DNA from: Phyto melanocephala
Taxonomy: Eukaryota > Arthropoda > Insecta > Diptera > Rhinophoridae
NCBI GenBank assembly: GCA_941918925.1
Contig: OW799234.1
Span: 63,530,968 to 63,594,967 of the forward strand
Reading direction: 5' to 3'
DNA length: 64,000 nucleotides
Of this stretch, positions 45,907 to 56,149 are shown one piece after another (position 1 is the stretch's first letter; each line of letters opens with the position of its first letter). The notes below the pieces were generated by a model. The model was not told the origin of the DNA. It saw nothing but the letters and a program-made list of their open reading frames with translations, and searched no databases. Position numbers and translations under genes: made by a program.

Positions 45907-46483
45907 TAAAGGGTGGAACAATTTTAAAGGCCGATGTTGAATGTGAACCTCACCTAAACGTCAAGTTTTTTTCTGCATTTCATTTGAAATTTCTCAATTT
46001 TAGACTAACTGAATTTGAACCATGGAAAGATACACAATTGAGCAACGCGCTGAAATTATTCAGACTTATTATGAAAATGAGCGTTCAAATAAAAAAAAAA
46101 AAAAAAAATATCGTGCACTTTGTGATTCTTTTGGTCAACATAATCGTTCAAATTCGTTCACAATGGGAAGAACTGTGAAAAATATTTAAATTTCAGCAAA
46201 ACTGGTCTGTATGAAATGTGAAAACATCTGTGAATGTCTTTTTAGTTCGTTGAACGGAAAACATTGCTGTTTTTCGCGATAGTGTGGCAAAAGAGCAGTC
46301 AACCTTGACTCATCAACGTGCCCAACAATTGAAAATTTGGACCATCGGAGGGTGGCGTGCCGCCGATATTTTGTTCCATTCATAATTGAACCATAGCGAT
46401 ATTATCATAATAAAAAGAAATGACTATAATTTGGTTAATAATTTCTGTTTTATTCAAAATCAACATCAACCACCCTTGATAAC
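45907..46483 (+). pseudogene. Internally deleted mariner (DD41D type)
   Basis: The N-terminus MERYTIEQRAEIIQTYYE starts at 46022, runs into a poly(A) tract at 46088-46107, then RALCDSFGQHNR. The sequence jumps to the extreme C-terminus (KIWTIGGWRAADILFHS). The catalytic domain is absent. AAGGGTGG at the left and CCACCCTT at the right (46470-46477) are candidate terminal repeats. The preserved ends and missing middle describe a deletion derivative that a full-length relative could have moved. Confidence 0.75.
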
Positions 46484-46653
46484 ATTTAATAAGAACGAAA
46501 ATATAAATTTTGTTATACTTATTCAAAATATTTTATTAACCATTTTACAAAATTTAATAATATTTTCACAAAAATTAATTATCTATGTTTGTATGCATGT
46601 GTGTTTTAAAAAATTCAATTTTTTTCTTTCAGTTTTCTTAATTATAAGTCCGT

Positions 46654-47315
46654 TTAAACAGTAACAATACGACGGCGTTTGTTCTTATTGATTCTACTGC
46701 GTTTAGTAAGTCTTTTTGTTAAGCGGTGCTTACAGGGGCGAGTATTCTCCTGTACAGTTTTCTTGGCATCATTTTCATCGAAATTACTGCGACCATACAA
46801 AAAGATACGGTTACCAGTAGCTCCACTTTGTCCGCTGGCTCCTGCATTAGCAGTTGGAGGCAAGGCCTCAGTTGTGATTGTACCGGTAGCAGTGGGAATT
46901 GTACCTTCTGAAGTAATAGTTTCAGTAGTTGGAGGACCAATATTACCACCTCCAGTTATAATAATGGGAATAATCGGCTGTTTTTGGTTCTGGCCAAACT
47001 TGTTTTTAAATTCTTGCAAAAACAAGCGACCACTTGATGTTTGATGTTTTTTAGCTGAATCATTGGCACCCAATTCAGCTTCTTCCAACTGATCAAAGTC
47101 ATCAATGGACTGGTAGTTATCATTTTTAATATCATCACCTACGATTTGTGCTACACGAAGTCTATAAGCTACAAATTGTTTTCATATAATTCAATCTAAA
47201 TCGAACACATCTTATCTTATCTTATCTTACCTTTAGCTGGTTTGGGATTTGGTTCGGCCAATGTTATTACGGCCAGTATCGCCCACAAAACATATATTAG
47301 TGCCAGAAATTTCAT
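46654..47315 (-). CDS. Secreted Thr/Pro-rich protein with basic tail (family member 2)
   Basis: Function not recognised. Two exons: 47315-47231 (85 bases, as in member 1) and 47168-46654, giving 199 residues. The start gives MKFLALIYVLWAILAVITLA, a signal peptide, then EPNPKPAK, and the phase-1 intron continues as AYRLRVAQ. Shared with member 1: DDFDQLEE/DFDQLDTN, TSSGRLF, FGQNQKQPIIPIIITG, TSEGTIPTATGTITTE, NRIFLYGR, and the end NKNKRRRIVTV. It lacks the long Gly/Ala/Asp/Thr run and most of the acidic cluster, and its basic tail is shorter. It is therefore a shortened or unexpanded duplicate. TATAAA is on the minus strand near 47429-47424. The internally deleted mariner lies just 3' of it. 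Confidence 0.85.
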
Positions 47316-47404
47316 AATTAAAACTGCCTTTTTAACGACAAACGAATTTTTGAAAAAAAATATCAAGTGACTGCTATGATTGCAGATCGTAAATTGATAA
47401 TTAT

Positions 47405-47650
47405 CGATTGTCAATTAAAGGTTTTTATACTATTTCAAATCTTTTCTTTGGCCAAATAATTAAAAAAATCTCATTTCATAGTCAGCAACTATTTACTTTT
47501 ATGTTATGGTTTATGCAAGAATTTATTTATACTCAAGTGGCCATCAAACTGTTAATGCGAGTACATACATACATTAAATTCTCTTTGTTTGCTTTGTTTA
47601 GTTCTTTTAATCACTTCAGACCTAAAGACCACTATAAAAGTGCTCTAGGC
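47405..47650 (-). promoter_or_regulatory. Promoter region of family member 2
   Basis: Core block 47405-47450 (minus strand GATTTGAAATAGTATAAAAA then CCTTTAATTGACAATCGAT) matches the block before member 1. Further upstream, the GAATTTATTTATACTCAAGT block (about 47518) and the 22-bp block at 47629-47650 are also shared. About 330 bp of 5' flank was duplicated with the gene. Confidence 0.65.
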
Positions 47651-48606
47651 TATATTCGTTCCGTAAGAAGTAATATTTAGTAGAGAAATTTATGTTTGTT
47701 TTGGGCTGATGTCAGATATAACACTTCTGCACAAAGCACTGTCAATGTTTGTTGTTTATAGGTTTCAGAGTGAGAGCGAAACTTGATGCTACAATGCAGG
47801 TTGTTAACTGGGTGATTTTGTTTGTTTTAGGCAAAAATACTTTTGGGAGTATTATTAGATTTTTATTTTTGTTTGAGTTGTCCCAGAAATCATGACCCTC
47901 GCTTACAAATGAACTTACAAAAAGCAATAAAATAAGTAGTTACCAATAAAGCAAAATTATAGCTGGATATTTTTATACTGTTGCAATACAAAAAAATATA
48001 AAAATTATAATATTGGGCATATTATGATATTTATGAAGTTAATTTAAAGTTCACTGTTTAAAAAAATATATAAAAAGTATTTACGAAGGTCATAACCAAT
48101 AGGCCATTACTCTGTACTCTAAAATAATGATGTTGGTAACGACCCCTCATTACTATGTAATATATGAAGTAATGACAACCTATTACACAATTTCAAAAAT
48201 ATTTTGCTGGGAAAGTACACGTACATTGTGAACTTTTTATTTCATTTAAAGAATTTTTTTGTTAATAATATTCAAATAAATAAATATTTTATAAGTGAAT
48301 TAAAAAAGAAATAATAACTAACAAAAGAAAAAAAATTGTGCCTATGACTATGACACATATTTCTACCAAGTTTCGTTGATCTAGGAGCACTCAATAAGCT
48401 AAAAAATAGAGATGTCCGGCTTGATTGGCAAAATATTGTATTTTGTGCCTTTTTCCTTAAAGAAAAGGCTTTAGACATTCTTCAGAATACAATTTTAAGA
48501 CCTGTCATGAAACAAAATATCCCACTGTTTCTCGAAGTGTGAGAAAAAAGTGTATCTGTGTAACTCATGACGAAAAATACCATTTATGATTACGTTGTTA
48601 CGTTAA
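47651..48606. other. Intergenic, no gene recognised
   Basis: AT-rich, without supported features. Confidence 0.45.
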
Positions 48607-48914
48607 GGAGCTAATACACGGCATGTTTTTTACATCTGACTTGTCAAATTCTCCACTGCTAATACAAACATGTCGTGTGTTACCATTAAAACATTACTTC
48701 TGTAAAAAAAAACATGTGTTGAGACATCTGACAAAATTTAAATTAAAACTCGCTCTATTTTCTTCTGTCAAAACATGTGACATCACTCGTTGGCAGAAAT
48801 ATCTGCTGCTGCAAAGCAGTCAGCGGAAAAGTACAATTTTGACAGACATGTAGATTTACATATGTCTCACAAATTTTAAAGTCAGATTTAAAAAACATGC
48901 CGTGTATTATAGCC
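48607..48914. mobile_element. MITE, TTAA-type target (copy 2)
   Basis: Same termini as 6809-7106: AGCTAATACACGGCATGTTT at the left, AACATGCCGTGTATTATAGC inverted at the right. TTAA flanks the left end, and TTTA/TTAG follows the right. The interior also matches copy 1 (ACATCTGAC, ACATGTG, GTTGGCAGAAAT, CAGTCAGC), so both descend from one element. Confidence 0.8.
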
Positions 48915-49544
48915 TTTAGAGATATCAAAAATTGTACTTAATTATAAGAAGAAGAAGAAAAAATAAATAAACTTCAAAAGTGCGGAAATAATAACACATA
49001 TAAAATTTAGAAATTAAAAGTCTTTACAAAAGTGTTCCTCCAAACTGTCCTCTGGCAAATTCTAAATTTTTTAACATAAAGTTAATTAATTTTTCTTTTT
49101 GTTGTTTTGAAACCCTCATATTTTTCTAAACGATAAAAACTTTATTATATAAATGTTCATACATACATATGTACATATGTATTAATAATTAAAAAAAAAA
49201 AACAACATTTAAACTTTGAATTTTCCATGCTTTTGCAATCTAGCGGCCTTTTTGTTTGTGACTTATTTGTGACAGTTCATAGCATGTTTCCACTGCAACG
49301 ATATTCGTAATTCGATGTATTCTTTATAATTCAAAGCCTAATTACGAACCAAATTACATAATTTTCCAATGCAAAATTTTCAAAGCGAATTACTATTTTC
49401 GTGGGTAATTCATTTAGAATTACCATGCGAATTATAATAAAATCAATGTCTCTGATTTTTATCGGTAGTTCACCATTTCCAGCTGTCAAAAATATCAATG
49501 CAAAGCGAAAAGCAAAAAGAAAAAAGTTAAATTTCATATACATA

Positions 49545-49568
49545 TCTATCTATATATATAAAAGTGAA

Positions 49569-49613
<45 letters not shown>

Positions 49614-50315
49614 GCTATAGACTCTGAAACTGTAAAACCGATCGGGCTCAAACTTGGGTAAGTTGTTGTACACATACCAGGGAGTGTTTATGGGTGAAAA
49701 AAAGTGGGCGGAGCCACGCCCATAAAAAATTAGTTATCAGTTTTAGCTACTTGCACTTGACCGATTTTTCTGAAACTTTGCACACATATCGAGCTGTCAT
49801 GACTAAATAATTTCGTGATAAGAAAAGTGGGCGGGGCCACGCCCCTAAAAAAGTTTTAATTTTGAGGTACTTGCACTGGACCGATTTTTCTGAAACTTTG
49901 CACACATATTAAGCTGTCGTGACTTTATAATTTTGTGATTAAAAAAGTGGGCGGGGCCACGCCCATAAAAAAAGGGTACAATTTTGAGGTACTTGCACCA
50001 GACCGATTTTTCTGAAACTTTGCACACATATTGAGCTGTCATGACTAAATAATTTTGTGATTAGAAAAGTGGGCGGTGCCACGCCTATAAAAAAAAAGGT
50101 ATTATTTTGAGGTACTTGCACTTGACCGATTATTCTGAAACTTTGCACACATATTGAGCTGTTATGACTTTACAATTTCGTGACTAGAAAAGTGGGCAAT
50201 GCCACGCCCATAAAAAAATTATAATTTTTAGGTTTTTCCACTTGATATTTAATTAAAATTCAGAATGCATTTCGATTCATTAAGGGGTGTAGCAACGCGC
50301 GCCGGGTTTGGCTAG
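49545..50315 (+). mobile_element. Non-autonomous Helitron
   Basis: Starts TCTATCTATATATATAAAAG after an A and ends ACGCGCGCCGGGTTTGGCTAG (last four CTAG) before a T. This matches Helitron 5'-TC, 3'-CTRR ends and A^T insertion. There is no terminal inverted repeat or target duplication. A (TG)n tract follows the 5' end. The interior is built of tandem repeats (49690-50240). No Rep/helicase coding. Confidence 0.88.
49690..50240 (+). repeat. About five tandem units of roughly 120 bp inside the Helitron
   Basis: Each unit has AAAAGTGGGCGG(G/A)GCCACGC, then CATAAAAAA, TTTTGAGGTACTTGCAC, GACCGATTTTTCTGAAACTT and TGCACACATATTGAGCTGTC. GGGCGGGGCCACGCCC is close to palindromic. Units differ by a few percent and small poly(A) length changes, so amplification is recent relative to most repeats here. 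Confidence 0.9.
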
Positions 50316-51189
50316 TATAAAATAAAAGGGAAGCAAAAAAGAAAATTTTAAAGAAAGTTGTTAGGTCTAGAAAACTATTGGCCACCTTAAAATTATTGGA
50401 TGAGACGAAATTGTGTTTATAAGGTTTGCTGGCAGTACTGGTCCTATTTTCTTGCACTTTTTCTATTTTCTGGTAATAAAAAAAATAATGATATTATTTG
50501 CAAATATTATTACTATTATTACTTACTTTTTGCCTCCACTGATAAAATAATTATAATTTTCTTTATAAAATTTTATATTTCTTAATATTCACCGCCAAAA
50601 AAAAGTTGTACAATAATTTAAATAAAAAGGCACAAAGAAGAATTGTCAAATCAAATTAACAATATATCTTGAAAACAGGGTAATTCACTTAAGTAATTTA
50701 AAAAGCGAATCAAGTTATACAATGTGTCGTGAAAACATGCTATCAAAGTGAGAAATTTTCGTCTGAAACCTTTACAAAAAGACTTTTTTTATGGTTTACG
50801 AGTATATTTCTTACATCACATGTATTCAGTTACAGAAACAATACAGTGAGAAAAAGCTGTTGTTTGTGTCGATTTATTGTATTTCTGTACCAATTTACAT
50901 GTTACAAGTGAAAAGTTTCTCGTAACGAGAGTTACAGAACATGGGCATTGTGCTCCAGCATTATTCGAAAGTTCAGAAATGTAAAAAAAATCTGACTCAA
51001 AGTTCGCGAACAATTTGCAAGCTGCAAGTTGTTTTTAATATTTCGTGAGTTTGTCTAGCACAGGCAAATTAAGAGAAATTTGAGAGGAACGAATTTTGCT
51101 ACAAACAATAATTACTGAATTTTAAATTTTTTTTAATAATATTTTCTTGCAAGTTCCTTGGCCTTTACAACTCTTAATAACTGTTTATA
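50316..51189. other. Intergenic, no gene recognised
   Basis: AT-rich, with TTATTACTATTATTACT-type simple sequence near 50500. No gene. Confidence 0.45.
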
Positions 51190-52053
51190 CACGCAAAGAA
51201 AAACCATGGTTACGACATGATCACGACGGTCATATAATAATCTCTAAAACAATATTTGGTTGTCGAAATCAAGAAATAGTAAATTTTTATTTTATCTCAT
51301 CATATATTTGGTCACAATAATCAAGCATTTGTTTGAATTGTATCATTTAATGATTGCCGTTTAAAAATAGTATGATATAAAAAAAATAATTTGACAAAAA
51401 TAACATATTCAAAGGCATAAAAAATTACAAATAATTATTAGGTAATAGGTGATTACAAAGCAATCAAGCTATGATTTTCTTTAATAATAATTTCATTTCA
51501 ACCGTGCTTCTACATGCTGAATAAATTTTTACTATTTTTGAAGTTCGAGATGTCAAAAAAAGACACAAACATTTTGAAAAAATCAAAGAAACTTGAAAAT
51601 AAAAAAAATAAAAAATAAAAATGTAAAAAAAATATTGATGATTGACGAAAAATGGCAATTAAAAAGGTAAGTGCAATCAATATGTGTGTTACAGCAAAAT
51701 ATAATAATTTGCCACAGAAAAAAGCAAAGGCTGTCGATTTCAACTGTAGTCAGATATATGATTACTAGCATTTAACCCGCTACTTCGTTAGAGCAGTTCT
51801 TACTATTTATTGAATGCTCAAGTTCTATTTATAATTATTAAATATTTTTGCTTCAATTTATGAAAATTTGTATCTCTGATTCAATTTACTTAGAAATATA
51901 AAAAGTAGAGTTTCAAAAATTAAGATTGCATGATACTTTAATTAAACATAATAATGATAACTAGCAACCATGTCTTAACCACAATCATACAGTTCAATCA
52001 TAGTATGTTGCTTTTATATTATGATTACCACAACCATGTTTTTTGTTTGCATG
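51190..52053. mobile_element. 864-bp TA-flanked element without coding capacity
   Basis: CACGCAAAGAAAAACCATGG at the left pairs imperfectly with CATGGTTGTGG...TTTTTTGTTTGCATG at the right. Both ends are flanked by TA. The inner left GTTACGACATGATCACGACG and inner right AACCACAATCATACAGTTCA suggest degraded subterminal repeats. Probably a Tc1/mariner-type MITE. Confidence 0.6.
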
Positions 52054-53030
52054 TATATGTATCGTACGTCTTTAAATATTTATAGTCAATTTAAAAAGAA
52101 AAGAAAGAAATTAGTTTTGAGTTAACAGGAACAACTTGAATTTTTTAAATTTGCTCTAGTTTTTTAGATATACTGGTATATCGAAATGCAGAAGGATACA
52201 TCTTTTCAAGTTGATATTAAGAAAATATAAAAATGCAAATTGAAATTGAGAAATGCAAATTAATATTGAGAAAAAATAAATTGAAATTAAAAAAATAAAA
52301 ATTAATGATTAAAAAATACAAACTGAACTTGAAGCTTGCTTGAGTATGTACGGTCTAAAATAAAAACATATACAAAAGCCCAAATTGGTATTCCAAATGC
52401 ATCTCCACCCGGTGTTGTCTTGCTCATTAATAAAACATTTTTGACGAAGCTAAGGCGACTATTACATTCGGAGATTGTGCCAGGGCAGTTTAATACTCTA
52501 CAACAACGAATGAGTCAATTTCAATATCAATAAAATTGTAATCATCTCATCAGCAAATCGTTTCTTTTTTCTAATAATAAATTGAGTTTTCTCAATTTGA
52601 ATTTGTATTTTCTTGACATTAATTGTTATTTTCCTCATTCAATTTGTCTTTTCTCAATATTAATTTGTGTTTCGAATTGAAACGTATTTTCTCAATATTA
52701 ATTTCTATTTCTTAATTTAAATTTTTAATTTTCTCAATACTAATTTCTATTTGCTTACTTCAGTTCGTATTTTCTCAATATGAATTTTTTTTCCTTATTG
52801 CAACTTGTTTTTTCTAAATATTTATCATATCATAATAATTTCAACTTATTTTTTTCTCAATACAAGTTTTTATTTCTTAATTTAAATTTTTATGTTCTCA
52901 ATATTAATTTGTATTTCTCATTTTAAGTTTTTATGTTCTCAATATTAATTATATTAATTTGTATTTCCTAATTTCAACTTGTTTTTCCTCAATTTAAATT
53001 TCAAAAGGTGTAGTAAAAAAGGTGAAGTAT
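52054..53030. repeat. AT-rich minisatellite in two inverted arms
   Basis: From about 52560 to 53000 a roughly 25-bp unit (TTTTCTCAATATTAATTTGT, then ATTTCTTAA) is repeated about 16 times with drift. From about 52215 to 52340 the complement (AAATTGAGAAATGCAAATTA, ATATTGAGAAA) is repeated. Between them (52341-52555) lies non-repetitive sequence with a short open frame I cannot identify. Confidence 0.65.
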
Positions 53031-53039
53031 TATCCAGCC

Positions 53040-54060
53040 TACTATCGATAAAATCAAATGAGTTGGTGTGGATGGGTTAGATCCTAAGTTTTTAAAAATT
53101 CTTATTTCAAAAAACTTCTTCCTTTAATAACATTCGTTTTCAATAAAATTTTTACTACCAAATGATATCCTAAGATTTGGAAACTTGCTAAGATTATTCC
53201 CATTCCAAAATCTAGTTCTGATTACAGACCGATAGCAATCTTGCCATTCTTATCTAAAGTCTTTGAAAAATTAATTTATAACCAAGTTTCACAGTATCTT
53301 GAAACTAACAATATGCTCACATATACAACACATAGACAACGGTAATGTTACCTTTTTAGTTCTCTTGGATCATTCTAGAACGTTTGATACGGCTGACTAC
53401 AATATTTTGTGTCTTAAACTTAAACATATGTTTAGATTTGCATCAAGTGCCACAGATCTCATACATTCATATCTAATTGATAAATATCAATACGTAGAAA
53501 CTTCTACTTCAGTTTCAGGATCATTGCCATTAAGTCGAGGTGTTCCACAAGGCTCGATCTTAGGCCCTCTACAGTTTTCGTTATACGTGAATGATCTGCA
53601 GGGCAAAGTCGAACACTGCAGGGTAAGGCTGTATGCAGATGATGTACAGCTTTATATCAGTTGCAGCAACACCGCGGTTGATGAATGTGTGAGGACTTTA
53701 AATCAGGAGTTAAGTCTTGTTTACGAGTGGGCCACCGCTAATGGGCTGGCAATTAACCCTTCTAAATCAAAGTGTTTGATTATTAAAAAGAGGCTTTTTA
53801 AACTTGACTGCAACCCCATTTTAACTTAAAATAACCAGTCCAAAGATATTGTAAGCTCTGCCAAAAATCTTGGTAAATATTTTAATAACAACCTTACTTG
53901 GTCTAATCACGTTAACGTTGCATGTGGTAGAATGTTCTCAATGTTAAGAAATCTATGGCAAACTCAATATTGTACTTCAACTAAAATTAGAATACTTCTT
54001 GCCAAAACTTATTTAAATGAAATGAAATGGCATCTTAGATTTTTTTATAATATGTACGTG
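53040..54060 (+). pseudogene. Non-LTR reverse transcriptase fragment (Jockey/CR1-like)
   Basis: Reading order across frames: NGVDGLDPKFLKILIS, then WKLAKIIPIPKSSSDYRPIA, ILPFLSKVFEKLIYNQVSQY. Then an open frame from 53299 to 53829 contains FLVLLDHSRTFDTADYNILC, GVPQGSILGPLQFSLYVNDL, the catalytic LYADDVQLY and WATANGLAINPSKSKCLIIK. After a stop, NLGKYFNNNLTWSNHV continues. These are RT palm motifs in their correct order. Frameshift damage is limited to the edges. The endonuclease half is missing. The 3' part is interrupted at a TA by the element at 54063-55559, and LINE 3' sequence probably resumes at 55560. Confidence 0.85.
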
Positions 54061-54062
54061 CG

Positions 54063-55559
54063 TACACTCTAAAACACTTTTGCTGAAAATTAGGTCGATA
54101 ATAGTAGGCAACACTTTACAAGCTATTGTCGACCTAAAATTACACAACTATTTCTTTTAAACATAGTGTTGATTTTTGAACATAATTTGTTTAATTTAGA
54201 ACAAAAAATGTTTAAAATTTTTACACAAATTGTGTTTAATTTCTTCCCATTTTTGTTTAATTTTTAATATTTTTTCTTTTATAAAAAATGCGTAAAGTTT
54301 TTGTATTTTGTAAAATTACATTTATTAAAACAATACATTATACACAAATAATATATAATAATATGAAGCTTTTTGCCTCTCATTTGCGAGGGATAAAATC
54401 TAAAAAAATATCGCATTAAGAACTTAAAAGTTTGTGATATATCCTTAGGATAACCAATTTTAAATATATAACAATAGCAAAGCAACTGCAAAACTAGATC
54501 AAGTACATATATTAAAATCCTTCGCCTTCGATGTAATCTCCTTCTCAAACCAAATATAAGCAGCGGATGTACGACCTTTCTCTATGGATATTTCTAAAAG
54601 TACAAATGAAAAATTTAATTTAGGACAATTTTTTTTTGATTTAAATCAAGTATAAAAATGACGTTTACCAACTATAGGTATCCAGGGAGTAACTATTTCT
54701 ATATTGCCTTTAACCTCGCCCATCGTGGAGCCAAACTATGGAATACAAAAAGGAATATATATTTAAGAGTCTTATAAACTTAGGTTTCAGAAAATGCAAA
54801 CATTACTTTATATTCTTTAAAGATGAGCGTAAAAGAAATGGCAAAAGTTCAGCAAACATCTGATCTGAATATGAGAACGCAAATTATTTTTGCGGTCGAG
54901 GCCCATAGAAGAGTGATTCCATGTGAAATGTACTGCGTGGTAATTATAATTGCTAAATATTTTTCCGCATTTTAAATACAAACACTTAAACACATTGTTT
55001 TTTTTTCTCTATGTGAGTACAAATGCAAATTTTTAATTCTTAAACTTTTCAATTTCTTTTAAAAATTTTGCACACAAAAATTTTTTAATTTTATAACTTA
55101 ACTTTGTCTTATCACTATTTTATAACATATAATCTAAGCAGAGTATAAATACTACATAAAGAAACGAATTATTATAAACTTTAAATTACTTTAAACACAA
55201 TAAATTTGTTTTAATCACTATCGAAAAATATGGCGTGCTTCTATTGAAGCGTTTACACTTTTATGCTTCTTCTTTCTTTTGTAGCTTTGTTTAAACATTT
55301 TTCTGAGGTTTTTAGACAGATATGCTTAATATTCAACATTTTGATGTTACTTAGGAATATGCAGCTGATTTTTAAACACAATTTGTTTAAAAATAAACAC
55401 TTTTAACGGCATATTTGTTTTTTTGAGTAAAATTAGACATATTATGTTTTTTTGCTACAAATAACCACAAAATCGATTTAATTTTAGACATCACGAATTT
55501 TTTCAACAATAATTTACACACTATATGATCCTAAATTTGGTATAAAGTTTTAGAGTGTA
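54063..55559. mobile_element. 1.5-kb TIR element inserted in the LINE
   Basis: TACACTCTAAAAC at the left is matched inverted by GTTTTAGAGTGTA at the right. If the outer TA is the target duplication, the ends start CACTCTAAAAC. Near each end are repeated TTTGTTTAA/TAAACAC(A/T) motifs in both orientations. A minus-strand open frame (54548-54279) contains GYPKDISQTFKFLMRYFFRF and YPSQMRGKKLHII, which I do not recognise; it may be a remnant of the element's own protein. Confidence 0.65.
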
Positions 55560-55582
55560 GGTAGCATAAGTAACATGTAAAA

Positions 55583-55776
55583 TTGTATTATTAATATTAT
55601 TTATTTTTTCAGTTATATTATTAGAGAAGTATCTAGTGCCGTTCCTACACAAAGATAAAATTATTTAGCATTATATTCATTGTATTATTAATATTATTTA
55701 TTTTTTCAGTTATATTATTAGAGAAGTATCTAGTGCCGTTCCTACACAAAGATAAAATTATTTAGCATTATATTCA
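55583..55776. repeat. 97-bp perfect tandem duplication
   Basis: 55583-55679 and 55680-55776 are two head-to-tail copies of a 97-bp unit beginning TTGTATTATTAATATTATTT and containing GTGCCGTTCCTACACAAAGA. The two copies look identical, so the duplication is very recent or could be an assembly artefact. Confidence 0.9.
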
Positions 55777-56149
55777 GTTTTCGTATTACTCGTTTAGGTT
55801 TCATTTTGAGACTTAATATAAACTGCTTAAAAAATCAAAAAAATTTTTAGTGTGTATAGCTTGCTAAAGAGAATTAGTTAAATTTTTTTAATTTAGATTT
55901 AAAAAAAAAAAACATTAAAAATTTTTTAAAAATTTGAGTTTTAAGAAATTTCATGGCATTTGGAAACAACAAGCATTTAGTCTGTAGAATAATGAACATA
56001 TCATGTCATGTCCAGTAAAAAATTGATTTTTGGTATAAAAAAAACTGCTGACTTATTGCAGTCTCGTTGAATGGTATTAAGGTATTAAAATAAAACACTG
56101 CTAAAATTTACCAAGTGCATTTTGTTTGTACTATTAATTTTTATTTAGG
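55777..56149. other. Intergenic / 3' flank of family member 3
   Basis: No gene. On the minus strand AATAAAAATTAA right after the stop of member 3 (about 56145-56130) may serve as its poly(A) signal. Confidence 0.45.

Noticed and set aside
54279..54548. A host gene in the 89-codon minus-strand frame
   Set aside because: It lies inside the 54063-55559 element and has no clear start context; kept only as a possible element remnant.
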